Below are positions 25,634 through 35,856 of a DNA stretch of 35,864 nt, one piece after another; the first letter of the stretch is position 1; the number at the start of each line of letters is the position of its first letter. Below the pieces are notes generated by a model. The model saw only the letters and a program-made list of their open reading frames with translations, was not told where the DNA came from and searched no databases. The translations under genes and the position numbers were made by a program. The stretch is from Candidatus Binataceae bacterium. GTDB taxonomy: Bacteria; Desulfobacterota; Binatia; Binatales; Binataceae. The stretch covers positions 1-35,864 of the forward strand of contig JASHPB010000100.1 in NCBI GenBank assembly GCA_030038355.1, given 5' to 3'.

Positions 25634-26779
25634 ATGGAACTGGGACTGACAGAAGCGCAACGCAGCGCGCGTGACACGGCCCGCCGCTTCGCGCGTGAAA
25701 AGCTCGGACCGATCGGCGTCGACGCGGACCGCACGCATCGCTATCCCGCCGAGGCGATTAATGAGCTGGCAAAGCTCGGCATGCTCGGCATCTTTATCCC
25801 GGAGGAATTCGGCGGCGCGGGTCTCGATCACGTTACATATGCACTCGTGCTCGAAGAGCTTGCCGTCGAGTGCGCATCGACCTGCGTGATCGTATCGGCA
25901 CACTCTTCGCTCGCGTCATGGCCAATCCTCGGCCTCGCATCGGAACCGCAGAAGCGTCATTTCCTGCCGAGGATGGCTTCCGGCGAGTGGCTCGGATGCT
26001 TCGCGCTAACGGAACCGCAGGCGGGCTCCGATGCCGCAGGTCAGAAGACGCGCGCGGTGCGCGACGGCGATTCCTATGTGCTGAACGGCACCAAGAACTT
26101 CATCACGAATGCGCCGCAGGCGAAGGTCGCGATCGTGTTCGCGATGACCCAGCCCGAAAAGGGCCACAAGGGCATCAGCGCGTTCGCGGTTGAGACCAGC
26201 TCGCCAGGCTGGGCAGTCACGCGCGTCGAAGACAAGATGGGGATTCATGGCGCTCATTCGGCGCAGCTCAGCTTGACTGACCTGCGCGTGGCGCGGGACA
26301 ACCTGATTCTGAATGAAGGCGACGGCTTCAAAGTCGCGATGAAAACCCTCGACGGCGGCAGGATTGGAATCGCGGCACAGGCGATCGGAATCGCGCGCGC
26401 GTCACTGGAGGCGTCGCTCAAGTACGCGCAGGATCGCATGACCTTCGGCCAGCCGCTATCTAACTATCAGGCGATACAATGGAAACTGGCTGATATGGCG
26501 GTCGCGGTTGACGCGGCGCGCCTGCTCGCGCTACGCGCGGCGACGCTCAAGGATCGCGACGTACCGTGCTCGAAGGAATCCGCGATGGCCAAGCTGTTCG
26601 CCGCTGAAACGGCGATGAAATCTGCCACCGAGGCGGTGCAGATCCACGGCGGCTATGGCTACACGAAGGAATTCAAGGTCGAGCGCTATTTTCGCGACGC
26701 CAAGATTACCGAGATTTACGAGGGCACTTCGGAGATTCAGCGCCTGGTGATCGCGGGCCAGGTGCTGGGCAATTACTGA
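25634..26779 (+). CDS. Short-chain acyl-CoA dehydrogenase
   Basis: A 381-aa flavoenzyme of the butyryl/isobutyryl/short-chain type that introduces the 2,3-double bond into acyl-CoA. Features: IPEEFGGAGLD (55-65), FALTEPQAGSDA (131-142), the FAD-binding IHGGYGYTKEF, and the catalytic base E363 in IYEGTSEIQR. The length is normal. No strong ribosome binding site is seen. It is followed after 9 bp by the mutase large subunit, so the pair is co-transcribed. Given that partner, butyryl-CoA or isobutyryl-CoA is a likely substrate. Confidence 0.93.
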   Translation: MELGLTEAQRSARDTARRFAREKLGPIGVDADRTHRYPAEAINELAKLGMLGIFIPEEFGGAGLDHVTYALVLEELAVECASTCVIVSAHSSLASWPILGLASEPQKRHFLPRMASGEWLGCFALTEPQAGSDAAGQKTRAVRDGDSYVLNGTKNFITNAPQAKVAIVFAMTQPEKGHKGISAFAVETSSPGWAVTRVEDKMGIHGAHSAQLSLTDLRVARDNLILNEGDGFKVAMKTLDGGRIGIAAQAIGIARASLEASLKYAQDRMTFGQPLSNYQAIQWKLADMAVAVDAARLLALRAATLKDRDVPCSKESAMAKLFAAETAMKSATEAVQIHGGYGYTKEFKVERYFRDAKITEIYEGTSEIQRLVIAGQVLGNY

Positions 26780-26788
26780 GGAATCCAC

Positions 26789-28423
<1,635 letters not shown>

Positions 28424-28828
28424 ATGGCGGACAAACGACTCAGAATCATCGTGGCGAAACCGGGGCTCGACGGGCACGACCGCGGCGCGAAGATCATCGC
28501 GCGCGCGCTCCGCGACGGTGGCTTCGAGGTGATTTACACGGGACTGCATCAGACGCCCGAGATGATTGCCGAAGCCGCCGTGCAGGAAGACGCCGACGCG
28601 GTCGGACTCAGCGTTCTGTCAGGCGCGCACATGACGCTCTTTCCCGAGGTGCTGCGCCAGCTCAAGCAGCGCGGCGCCGGCGATGTCGTCGTTTTCGGCG
28701 GCGGAATCATACCTGATGACGATGCGGTGAAGCTCCGCGAGCGAGGCGTCAAACAGATCTTCACTCCGGGCGCATCCACCGAGGACATCGTCAAATGGGT
28801 GCGCGAGAACGTGCCGCCGCGCCAGTAG
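28424..28828 (+). CDS. icmB-like: B12-binding small subunit of acyl-CoA mutase
   Basis: A 134-aa cobalamin-binding Rossmann domain, the separate small subunit of the mutase encoded just upstream. The base-off/His-on B12 motif is complete: DGHDRG (D16-x-H18-x-x-G21), SVL (63-65) and GGGIIP (92-97). The ATG follows the large-subunit stop directly, which implies coupled translation and a 1:1 complex. The size equals known small subunits. It lacks the fused GTPase chaperone found in IcmF, and no MeaB-type chaperone gene is in the window. In Streptomyces nomenclature the small subunit is IcmB. Confidence 0.92.
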   Translation: MADKRLRIIVAKPGLDGHDRGAKIIARALRDGGFEVIYTGLHQTPEMIAEAAVQEDADAVGLSVLSGAHMTLFPEVLRQLKQRGAGDVVVFGGGIIPDDDAVKLRERGVKQIFTPGASTEDIVKWVRENVPPRQ

Positions 28829-28829
28829 A

Positions 28830-29987
28830 ATGGATTTCGAACTCAGCGAAGAGCAGCGGCGCATCCGGGAGACGCTTACCGAGTTTGCCGAGCGCGAAAT
28901 CAAGCCGCACTCGACCAAGTGGGACAAGGAAGAGATCTTCCCGCGCCATGTGATCGAGCAGCTAGGCGCGCTGGGCTTTCTCGGCGTCTCGTTCCCAGAA
29001 AAATTCGGCGGCGGCGGCGCTGACACGCTCTCACAAGTGCTCGTCGTCGAAGGACTCTCGCGCTTCGATGCATCGATAGGACTCACGGCGGCGGCACACA
29101 TGTCGCTCTCGAGCGGACATATCAACGCGTTCGCAAGCGAGGAGCATCGCCATCACTACCTTCCCGACTTGATCGCTGCCAAGAAGCTCGGCGCGTGGTG
29201 TCTCACCGAACCGAGCTCCGGCTCCGACGCGGCTGCGATGCGCACCAAGGCAGCGCGCGTCGGCGATAACTACACGATCAACGGTTCGAAAATGTTCATC
29301 ACCAACGGCAGCGTTGGCGACGTGTACGTGGTGATGGCGATAACCGATGAATCGCGGGGCCGCGATGGCGTGTCGGCGTTCATCGTCGATCGGGCAACGG
29401 CGGGACTCTCAAACGGCCGCAGAATCGAAAAGCTCGGGCTGAGAGCGTCCGACACGGCCGAAGTGATCTTCGAGAATGTCACCGTGCCGGCGCGCAACTT
29501 GATCGGCGACCTTGGCGCGGGCTATCGACAGACGTTGAAAGTGCTGGAGAGTGGACGAATCGGAATCGCGGGATTCGCGATGGGAATCGCGCGCGGTGCG
29601 ATGGAGGAAGCACGGGCCTACGCGCTCGAGCGCGGCCAGTTCAATCAGAAGATCGCCGATTTTCAAGCGATCCAATGGATGTTCGCCGACATGGCGACGC
29701 GCATCGACGCATCGTGGATGCTAATCTGCCGCGCGGCTGGGTTGAAGGACGCGGGAAAGCCCTATGCGCGCGAAGCCGCGATGGCGAAGCTGTTCGCGTC
29801 GGAAACTGCGATGTGGTCGACGACCAAGGCCGTGCAAATCCACGGCGGATATGGCTACGTGACCGACTTCCCGGTCGAGCGCTACATGCGCGACGCGAAG
29901 CTCTCCGAAATCGGCGAGGGCACGAGCGAAGTGCAGCGCATGATTATCGCGAAGAGCCTGCTCAAAGACGGTTACCTGCCCGCCTAG
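28830..29987 (+). CDS. Acyl-CoA dehydrogenase
   Basis: A 385-aa short-chain-type acyl-CoA dehydrogenase, a paralogue of the one at 25634. It has FPEKFGGGGAD (55-65), CLTEPSSGSDAAAM and IHGGYGYVTDFPVERY. The catalytic base is E363 in GEGTSEVQR, with Gly in place of the usual Tyr before it. It starts 1 bp after the mutase small-subunit stop and ends the operon. The two dehydrogenases around the mutase would allow separate oxidation of the straight and branched isomers. The 3' end faces the SDR gene with only 12 bp between. Confidence 0.93.
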   Translation: MDFELSEEQRRIRETLTEFAEREIKPHSTKWDKEEIFPRHVIEQLGALGFLGVSFPEKFGGGGADTLSQVLVVEGLSRFDASIGLTAAAHMSLSSGHINAFASEEHRHHYLPDLIAAKKLGAWCLTEPSSGSDAAAMRTKAARVGDNYTINGSKMFITNGSVGDVYVVMAITDESRGRDGVSAFIVDRATAGLSNGRRIEKLGLRASDTAEVIFENVTVPARNLIGDLGAGYRQTLKVLESGRIGIAGFAMGIARGAMEEARAYALERGQFNQKIADFQAIQWMFADMATRIDASWMLICRAAGLKDAGKPYAREAAMAKLFASETAMWSTTKAVQIHGGYGYVTDFPVERYMRDAKLSEIGEGTSEVQRMIIAKSLLKDGYLPA

Positions 29988-29999
29988 CCGCTGGCGAGC

Positions 30000-30872
30000 T
30001 CAGGCTTTGCGCGCGGGGCGGAGCGAGGTCTTCTCACCAGTGCTGCCGCGATTCACTCCAACCTGCGGCAGCTCCGCTTCACGTCCGGCTCCGAGGCGAC
30101 GCCAGATATCCGGACCTGCGGCAGTGAGGCCGCCGTCCACGACGAGCGCCTCACCCGTAACGAACGTCGAATCGTCGCTCGCAAGAAACAAGGCCGCGCC
30201 CGCGATGTGCTCGGGCTTGCCGTGCTCGGGCCACGGCTGCATCTCATCCATGCGCCTCGCCGCGGCCACGGGGTCGCCGCGATCGGTGAGCGGAGTCAGC
30301 ACGCCACCGGGGCAAATCGCGTTAACACGGATGCGATCTGCCGCGAGTTGAAGGGCAGCGCCCTTGGTCAGATTGATCACCGCCGCCTTGGCCGCCGAGT
30401 ACACGAGTGGTCCGCCCCCGCCGCTCAGTCCCGCGATCGATGCAGTGTTGATAATCGAGCCGCCGCGGCCGAACCGCTTCATCGCGCGAGCGCCGTGCTT
30501 GATGCCGAGAAAGACCCCCTTTGCGAGCACGTCAAAGGTGTAGTCCCACTCCCCTACTTCGACATCCCAGATCGGACCGAGGGCGCCGCCGACGCCAGCG
30601 TTATTGAACACGATGTCGAGGCGGCCGTATTGCGAAACCGCCAGCTCGACCATCGCGGCGATGTCGGCTTCCCTCGCCACGTCGGTTCGAATGAATCGGA
30701 CCTGCTCGCGAAATCCGCGTTCGGCGGCGATGGCGAGCGTCTGCTTGGCGGTATCCTCATTGTAGTCGGCGACAACCACCGACGCGCCTTCGGCGAGGAA
30801 GTGCATCGTCGTCGCGCGGCCCATACCGCTCGCGCCGCCGGTGATAACTGCAACCTTGTCGGTCAGCCTCAT
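30000..30872 (-). CDS. Short-chain dehydrogenase/reductase
   Basis: A 290-aa classical SDR with cofactor motif TGGASGMG (11-18), an acidic D37 after strand 2 suggesting NAD(H), NNAG (about 90-93), catalytic Ser in INTASIAGLSG and the YSAAK pair. After the normal end near residue 255 (VDGGLTAAG) there is a polar C-terminal tail of about 35 residues. The start is supported by GAGGG before the ATG; that sequence lies within a 19-bp tandem repeat. It is downstream of the carboxymuconolactone-decarboxylase-like gene in a minus-strand run. The substrate is unknown, probably a secondary alcohol or 3-hydroxyacyl compound. Confidence 0.92.
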   Translation of the reverse strand: MRLTDKVAVITGGASGMGRATTMHFLAEGASVVVADYNEDTAKQTLAIAAERGFREQVRFIRTDVAREADIAAMVELAVSQYGRLDIVFNNAGVGGALGPIWDVEVGEWDYTFDVLAKGVFLGIKHGARAMKRFGRGGSIINTASIAGLSGGGGPLVYSAAKAAVINLTKGAALQLAADRIRVNAICPGGVLTPLTDRGDPVAAARRMDEMQPWPEHGKPEHIAGAALFLASDDSTFVTGEALVVDGGLTAAGPDIWRRLGAGREAELPQVGVNRGSTGEKTSLRPARKA

Positions 30873-30910
30873 CAGATCGCCCTCGTTACTTCAGATCGCC
30901 CTCGTTACTT
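30873..30910 (-). repeat. Perfect 19-bp tandem repeat at a gene junction
   Basis: Two exact copies of a 19-bp unit (30873-30891 and 30892-30910) lie end to end. On the minus strand each unit contains a TAA and GAGGGCGAT. The upstream copy supplies the stop codon of the decarboxylase-like gene (TAA at 30907-30905), and the other copy supplies the ribosome binding site of the SDR gene. Confidence 0.95.
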
Positions 30911-31462
30911 CAGCCGCGGCGCCATGTTCTCCAGGATGTCGAATTTGCCGGCGAACTCCTCGAGCTCAACTTCGGTCGTTTCGAGAATGCTCGCCGTCTG
31001 ACGCCAGTGTCCGATAATAATCAGAAGTTCGATGATCATGCCGGGCGTGAGATGCTTCTTCAGCGCCTCGAGAGTGTGTCGGCTGGCCTTCACGTTCGCG
31101 TTGACTTCGTCGGTGAACTGCAACACGAGCTGCTCAACATCGCAGAAGCATTTCGCGCCCTGCCAATTCTCGATCGACGCGATCTGTTCGTCGCTCACGC
31201 CGACGTGTTTCGCCGCCGGTACGTGCTGGGTCCATTCGTAGACCGAATGGCAATCCTGGGCTGTGCGCAAGATCGCAATCTCGCGCAGCTTCGGATCGAT
31301 CTCGATTTGCGTGAAGAGCGCGTTGCTCAAGCGGCTCCGGACGAGAAATATCTTCTGCGCATTCGCGGTCATCCGTTGCACGTTCAGAACGACCGGCCGC
31401 GAGAGAGCCTTGAGCACCTCGGGCGTCGCGTCTTCGTTTTCGAGATACGGCAGCAGAGCCAT
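30905..31462 (-). CDS. Carboxymuconolactone-decarboxylase (AhpD-like) family protein
   Basis: A 185-aa all-helical protein of the CMD/AhpD superfamily. The signature is LREIAILRTAQDCHSVYEWTQHVPAAKHVG (58-87), with the family's E and H residues (YEW-QH). The CxxC of true AhpD peroxidase partners is not present: a single C70 stands there. Family members of this kind are poorly characterised and often stand beside acyl-CoA dehydrogenases and SDRs in soil bacteria, as here. It follows the acyl-CoA dehydrogenase at 31612 after 149 bp and precedes the SDR closely. Confidence 0.82.
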   Translation of the reverse strand: MALLPYLENEDATPEVLKALSRPVVLNVQRMTANAQKIFLVRSRLSNALFTQIEIDPKLREIAILRTAQDCHSVYEWTQHVPAAKHVGVSDEQIASIENWQGAKCFCDVEQLVLQFTDEVNANVKASRHTLEALKKHLTPGMIIELLIIIGHWRQTASILETTEVELEEFAGKFDILENMAPRLK

Positions 31463-31611
31463 GTGCTGATTACCTCCAAGGCGGGACCGTTCGGGAAGCC
31501 GCCGTTATCTAGGGTGCGGTGGTTGAAATCGTGAGGCGGCGGCCAATTCACCGCCAGCTCGCGGGCTACTACTCCGAGAAGCCGCGCTTCCAGCGCGAAC
31601 CCCAGCGGTGC

Positions 31612-32850
31612 CTAGTTGCCGAAGTCCCAGCTCTCGCCGTTGTGGTAACGCGCCAGAATGTTCTTCGCGATCAGGATTTTGTGCACCTCGTCGGGACCGT
31701 CTGCGATCCTGAGCGTCCGCGCTCCGGTAAACATCCCGGCGAGCGGCAAATCGCCCGAGACACCCGCGGCGCCCCACACCTGGATCGCGCGATCGACGAC
31801 GCGTTCATATGCCGCCGGCACGAAAATCTTGATTGCTGAGATGTCCGTGCGCGGATCGCCGCCACCTTCCATCTTCTCTGCACAGTGAATCGTCATCAGG
31901 CGCGCGGACTGGATGTCGATATACGAATCCGCGATGAAGCCCTGGATGAACTGCTTGGACTCGAGCTTGCCGCCGTGCACCTCGCGCATCATGGCCCGCT
32001 CGACCATCAGGTCAAACGCCCGCCACATCTGCCCAATCGAATTCATGCAGTGATAAATGCGTCCGGCGCCGAGGCGATCCTGCGCCGCCTGATGGCCGGA
32101 TCCGGCGCGCCCGAGCGCATTGGTGAGCGGCACGCGCACATCGTCGTAAACGATCTCACAGTGATCGCTCGGCCGCCCCCAAACCTCGACGCCGCGCACG
32201 ATTTTCAAGCCCGGCGTGTCCTTGGGCACGATGATCTGCGTCATGCGGCCGTTGTCGGCGCCAACTCCCTCGGTGCGGCACATCACGATCAGAAAGTCAG
32301 CGCGAAATCCATTTGAGGTAAACCACTTGTGACCATTGATTACCCACTGGTCACCTTCACGCCGCGCCGTGGTCTTGATCGAGCGTGGGTCGGAGCCGGC
32401 GGAATCGGGCTCGGTCATCGAGAACCCGGATTCCATTTTTCCCTCGGTGAGCGGCACCAGCCACTTTTTCTTCTGCTCTTCGGTACCGTACTTGAGCAGG
32501 ATCTGCTGGTTGCCCGAGTTAGGCGCGACGACGCCAAACAGCGACGCCGCGCCGACGCTATAGGCGAGGACCTCATTCATATATGCGTGCTCGAGAAAGT
32601 TGAGGCCCGAGCCGCCGTAGTCGGGCGGCAGATGAGGCGCCCAGAGGCCAGCCTGCTTGACCTTCTGCTTGATGCCTTCGCGCAGCTCCCGCGCCGCGCG
32701 TCGGTCTTCGGAAGTCGCGCCGTCACGCCATCCCGCCCATAGCTTGCGCTCGTTGGGCAAGATCTCCCGATTGACGATTTGCGCCGTGAGCGTACGGATC
32801 TCGTTGATTCGGGGATCGAGGGTTGGGATGGGTTTCACGTTCATCTGCAT
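31612..32850 (-). CDS. Acyl-CoA dehydrogenase, ACAD10/11-like
   Basis: A 412-aa acyl-CoA dehydrogenase of the larger FadE/ACAD10-11 type. Visible blocks are HLPPDYGGSGL (73-83), FSMTEPDSAGSDPRSIKTTA, the FAD-binding QVWGAAGVSGDLPLAGMF and RIADGPDEVHKILIAKNI near the end, where D/E of DGPDEV is in the place of the usual YEGT base. Members act on long-chain or 4-hydroxylated acyl-CoAs in known cases. AGAGGA stands upstream of the ATG at 32850. It lies between the VOC gene and the CMD-like gene on the same strand. Confidence 0.9.
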   Translation of the reverse strand: MQMNVKPIPTLDPRINEIRTLTAQIVNREILPNERKLWAGWRDGATSEDRRAARELREGIKQKVKQAGLWAPHLPPDYGGSGLNFLEHAYMNEVLAYSVGAASLFGVVAPNSGNQQILLKYGTEEQKKKWLVPLTEGKMESGFSMTEPDSAGSDPRSIKTTARREGDQWVINGHKWFTSNGFRADFLIVMCRTEGVGADNGRMTQIIVPKDTPGLKIVRGVEVWGRPSDHCEIVYDDVRVPLTNALGRAGSGHQAAQDRLGAGRIYHCMNSIGQMWRAFDLMVERAMMREVHGGKLESKQFIQGFIADSYIDIQSARLMTIHCAEKMEGGGDPRTDISAIKIFVPAAYERVVDRAIQVWGAAGVSGDLPLAGMFTGARTLRIADGPDEVHKILIAKNILARYHNGESWDFGN

Positions 32851-32948
32851 TTTGATGTCCTCTTATCGGGTCAGCGTACCCGCGACGCCATTAAACCACG
32901 CTTCGCGATTTTTGACAGCGGGTCCGCGATGGCCAGGGTGCGCCGCCC

Positions 32949-33350
32949 TCAGGCTGCACTGTTTTGCAGGAATTCGATCGTATTGCCGTCAGGATCGGCA
33001 ACCATCGCAATGGTAACACCCGGGCGAAAATCCGTGACCGGCACCGTGGCGCGGATACCCTTGGCTTCTAGCTGCTTCATCAGCCCGCGGATGTCTGGCA
33101 CCGAGATGGTGAAGTAGCGGTAACCCAGCCCGCGCATGGGACCGCCGGGTGCCGGCTTCGCTTCGGGAGTCTTCTCGAGCTTGAGCAGCTTGATGATGGT
33201 CGTGCCGCACTTCAGCCGGTACATCCGGCCGTTCGGCAGCGGCAGCTCGCCTTCCCATTCGAGGCCGAGGCCGTCGCGATAGAAGCCGAGCGCGGCCTTT
33301 TCGTCAGTGACGATAATTCCCAAATCAATCGAATCTTTGCTCACGTGCAT
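32949..33350 (-). CDS. VOC/glyoxalase-superfamily protein
   Basis: A 133-aa vicinal-oxygen-chelate protein with two beta-alpha-beta-beta-beta modules: IDLGIIVTDEKAALGFYRDG (8-27) and GYRYFTISVPDIRGLMKQLE (76-95). It ends with the usual DPDGNTIEFLQ. Only the last glutamate of the metal site is obvious; the first-strand histidine is missing, so it may not be a glyoxalase I. AAGGAG before the ATG at 33350 gives a strong start. It may act in isomerisation or epimerisation of a small metabolite; methylmalonyl-CoA epimerases also belong to this superfamily, but their motifs are not evident. Confidence 0.85.
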   Translation of the reverse strand: MHVSKDSIDLGIIVTDEKAALGFYRDGLGLEWEGELPLPNGRMYRLKCGTTIIKLLKLEKTPEAKPAPGGPMRGLGYRYFTISVPDIRGLMKQLEAKGIRATVPVTDFRPGVTIAMVADPDGNTIEFLQNSAA

Positions 33351-33432
33351 AATGTTTCTCCTTGCGGGCGAGCGCCTGTCAGCCGAGTTCTAGCAGATTG
33401 CGGCGCAGTTGCCATTGGCTGGTCGAGCGTGA

Positions 33433-34398
33433 TCATCGATTCGGGAACAGCACGCTGATGCTTTCGCGACTGTGGATGCGCCGGATAGCCTCGCCGAACA
33501 GAGGTGCGACCGAGACCACTGCGACCTTAGAGGATAGCTTGACCGGCTGGGTTTCGATCGAGTCAGTCACAAGCAGGCGCCGGATCGGACTCTTATCCAA
33601 GCGTTCCATCGAGCCTTCGCCGAAGACCCCATGCGAGACGGCGGCGTAGATTGCTTTTGCGCCGCGCTCGACGAGTTTGTTGGCCGCATCAACCAAGGTG
33701 CCGGCTGAGATCGTGAAGTCATCGACGATCACTGCGGTCTTGGCGCGCACGTCGCCGATGATCTGGAGGATCTCGGCGCGCTCGTTGTGAGCTCTGCGTT
33801 CCTTGTCCGCGATCGCGATCGAGGAACGCAGGAAGCTCGCATACTTGCGGGCCTGCTTGGCGAAGCCAGCGTCGGGCGCGACCACGACCAGGTTCGGCAG
33901 TTTCAGGCGCGCGATTTCCTTGCCGAGCACCGGAAGCGCATAGAGATCGTCGACCGGAATGCGAAAGAAGCCCTGGATTTGCGGCGCGTGCAGATCGAGT
34001 GTAAGGACGCGATCGGCGCCGGCCGCCGCGATCGCGTCGGCGCAGACTCGTGCTCGAATGGAGACGCGCGGCTCGTCCTTCTTGTCCCCCTTCGCGTAGC
34101 TGAAGTAAGGCATCACGACCGTGACGGACTCGGCGCTGGCGCGCTTCAACGCGTCGACCCAGAAGAGAAGCTCCATGAAATTGTCGTTGGTCGGAAAGAC
34201 CGTCGATTGCACGATGTAAACGTCGCGCCCGCGAACGTTCTCCCCGACGCGCACGAACAGGTTGCCATCCGAGAAGCGCACCACCTCGCCCGCGCTCGGT
34301 TTGGTGCGAAGATAGTTGCAGATCTTGGCAGTCAGATTAGGACTGCCGCTACCGGCAAAGATGCATATGCCATCGGTCGGTCCGTTGTTGCGTTTCAT
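33433..34398 (-). CDS. prs: Ribose-phosphate pyrophosphokinase (variant)
   Basis: A 321-aa PRPP synthase that transfers pyrophosphate from ATP to ribose 5-phosphate. Typical parts: FSDGNLFVRVGENVRGRDVY (42-61), TNDNFMELL (70-78), AAGADRVLTLDLHAPQIQGFF with H137, and VVVAPDAGFAKQA. Two regions depart from the standard enzyme: PYFSYAKGDKKDEPRVSIRA instead of PYFGYARQDRK, and the PRPP loop VDDFTISAGT instead of VDDMIDTAGT. Such a loop is seen in some divergent or class-II-like synthases. The start lacks a clear ribosome binding site. It is the first gene of the minus-strand run and divergent from the outer-membrane protein gene. Confidence 0.88.
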   Translation of the reverse strand: MKRNNGPTDGICIFAGSGSPNLTAKICNYLRTKPSAGEVVRFSDGNLFVRVGENVRGRDVYIVQSTVFPTNDNFMELLFWVDALKRASAESVTVVMPYFSYAKGDKKDEPRVSIRARVCADAIAAAGADRVLTLDLHAPQIQGFFRIPVDDLYALPVLGKEIARLKLPNLVVVAPDAGFAKQARKYASFLRSSIAIADKERRAHNERAEILQIIGDVRAKTAVIVDDFTISAGTLVDAANKLVERGAKAIYAAVSHGVFGEGSMERLDKSPIRRLLVTDSIETQPVKLSSKVAVVSVAPLFGEAIRRIHSRESISVLFPNR

Positions 34399-34429
34399 CT
34401 ATAGCGGCCCGACATCAGCTCTTCGGGTC

Positions 34430-34476
34430 ATCTGGCGAATATTACGTGTTCACGTCTTTTGATCCATCCGCCAGAT
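34430..34476. promoter_or_regulatory. Nested inverted repeats between prs and the outer-membrane gene
   Basis: ATCTGGCG (34430-34437) and CGCCAGAT (34469-34476) are perfect complements 31 bp apart. Between them lies a second palindrome, ACGTG-TT-CACGT (34444-34455). The site lies in the 204-bp divergent promoter region, 32 bp from the prs start. It could be an operator pair or a cruciform-forming regulatory element; no known regulator motif was recognised. Confidence 0.4.
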
Positions 34477-34602
34477 AATGGCTGTGTCTGCAAACTGCAC
34501 CGCGCCGCTCGGCCGGCTGGCCGACAGCTACTGAAATCTGCCCACCCGGCGCCGCGCGCCGGATGACGAAGCCGGGGCAGCGTTGTATGGTGCGCCCACG
34601 AG

Positions 34603-35424
34603 ATGATGTTGAGACGCTTATTGCCGTGCACGATCATTTTCTTACTCCACACTTCTTTCGCGGCGGCACAACAGACGCCGGCGGCTTCGCCCACTACGCT
34701 CTCGGCTCAGGAGTTGGCCAAGAGTGTTCACAATCCGTTCCAGGATTTCTTCAAGATCCCGATCATGGCGACAACCGGGTTTCGAATTGGCCCGGAACAC
34801 AACGCCGGCCAGAGCGTGAATATCGAACCGTTGATTCCGCTTGGTTTGAGTAGCAAATGGGATCTGATCGTGCAGCCGAGCCAGTCGATGACCTATCTGC
34901 CTAGTCCGCACGAGCAGTTCGGCTTGAATGACCTGCAGACCTCCTTCTTCCTGACGCCTTCAGGCGCGAGCGAATGGATTTGGGGCGTGGGACCGATATT
35001 TGAATTTCCCACGGCGACCGGTAAGCAGCTCGGGACTGGTCGCTGGTCGGCCGGTCCGACAGGCGCGATCGTTTATTCGAATGGTCCGTGGTTCGCAGGA
35101 GTTCTCAGCTACCAGCTTATGTCCTTCGCCGGTGATCGAAGGCGCGGCAGTGTGAACTTCACCTATATCGAAGCGCAAATCAGCTACAACTTCGAAAGTG
35201 GCTGGTACATACAAACTGATCCACAAATGTCCTATGACTGGACGGCGGAAAAGCCGCAGGCATGGACAATCCCGATCGGCGCCGATGTCGGCAAGGCGTT
35301 CAACATCGGTCCGCAGGCCATCAGCTTTCAAGTAGGCTCATATGACCTTTTGAAGCATCCGGAGGGTGAAGCCGAGTGGATTATCCGGGCGCAGCTTACC
35401 CTTCTGTTTCCGACCGGATGGTGA
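34603..35424 (+). CDS. Outer-membrane beta-barrel protein ('neuromedin U'-annotated family)
   Basis: A 273-aa exported protein. Residues 1-22 are a signal peptide (LLPCTIIFLLHTSFAAA, cut before QQ). The mature N terminus has LAKSVHNPFQDFFKIPI, followed by alternating amphipathic strands with WIWGVGPIFEFPTAT, the glycine-rich RWSAGPTGAIVYSNGPWFAG and a final LTLLFPTGW. The terminal aromatic residue and strand pattern fit an outer-membrane barrel. Similar proteins in databases carry the misleading name neuromedin U or 'transporter'; their function is unknown. The start could equally be the second ATG at 34606. The presence of this gene supports a diderm organism. Confidence 0.78.
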   Translation: MMLRRLLPCTIIFLLHTSFAAAQQTPAASPTTLSAQELAKSVHNPFQDFFKIPIMATTGFRIGPEHNAGQSVNIEPLIPLGLSSKWDLIVQPSQSMTYLPSPHEQFGLNDLQTSFFLTPSGASEWIWGVGPIFEFPTATGKQLGTGRWSAGPTGAIVYSNGPWFAGVLSYQLMSFAGDRRRGSVNFTYIEAQISYNFESGWYIQTDPQMSYDWTAEKPQAWTIPIGADVGKAFNIGPQAISFQVGSYDLLKHPEGEAEWIIRAQLTLLFPTGW

Positions 35425-35721
35425 TATCGCGCCGATGAGAAAGCGCCGCGCTATCAGAGGTCTGACCTCTTGATCGCCCGCCACCAGCTACGAACTTTCT
35501 GATTTCGCTACCGCCTCGAGACGACAAGAGCCCATCCCGCACCTGGGCGAAGATTCAAATTGAAAACTCGCAGCATTCAAAACTGAAATGCTTAGGCAGT
35601 TGAGAACTCGAAAACCACAAGCGATGCCCTAATCAAAATTGCGGCATTTTCTGTGCAGTCTCGCCCAATGGGGTGGCGGGTTTACGCATCACGGAGTGCC
35701 GAATCCGCCGGGGTGATTGGT
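35425..35721. other. Interval after the outer-membrane gene
   Basis: No gene is recognised in this stretch of about 300 bp. It has a hairpin at its start (35453-35474) and an A-rich, low-GC section (about 35550-35640) unlike the surrounding DNA. The latter may hold the promoter of the small membrane protein. Confidence 0.4.
35453..35474 (+). terminator. Hairpin downstream of the outer-membrane gene
   Basis: AGAGGT and ACCTCT pair perfectly around CTG. The pairing extends to ATCA/TGAT with one bulged base. It begins about 30 bp after the stop codon. There is no T-run, so it may be an mRNA-stabilising hairpin and not a true terminator. Confidence 0.35.
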
Positions 35722-35856
35722 ATGCCGGCTTTCTTCCTGCTCGTGATCGCGGTGCTGGTGACAGTGGCGTTCTATCTGGACAACGAGCCAGTGGATCACG
35801 AGCATCAGGCCGACCACAAGCTACCAAGCAAGCACTCGCTTCATGATCGTCATTGA
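35722..35856 (+). CDS. Small single-span membrane protein
   Basis: A 44-aa open frame with one hydrophobic helix (FFLLVIAVLVTVAFYLD, residues 4-20) followed by a histidine-rich, hydrophilic tail (DHEHQADHKLPSKHSLHDRH). I chose the ATG at 35722 because GGGGTGA stands 5 nt upstream; a GTG start at 35653 would give 67 aa but adds residues without pattern. The His-rich tail could bind metal ions. No family is recognised and a protein this short may be a chance frame. Confidence 0.4.
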   Translation: MPAFFLLVIAVLVTVAFYLDNEPVDHEHQADHKLPSKHSLHDRH

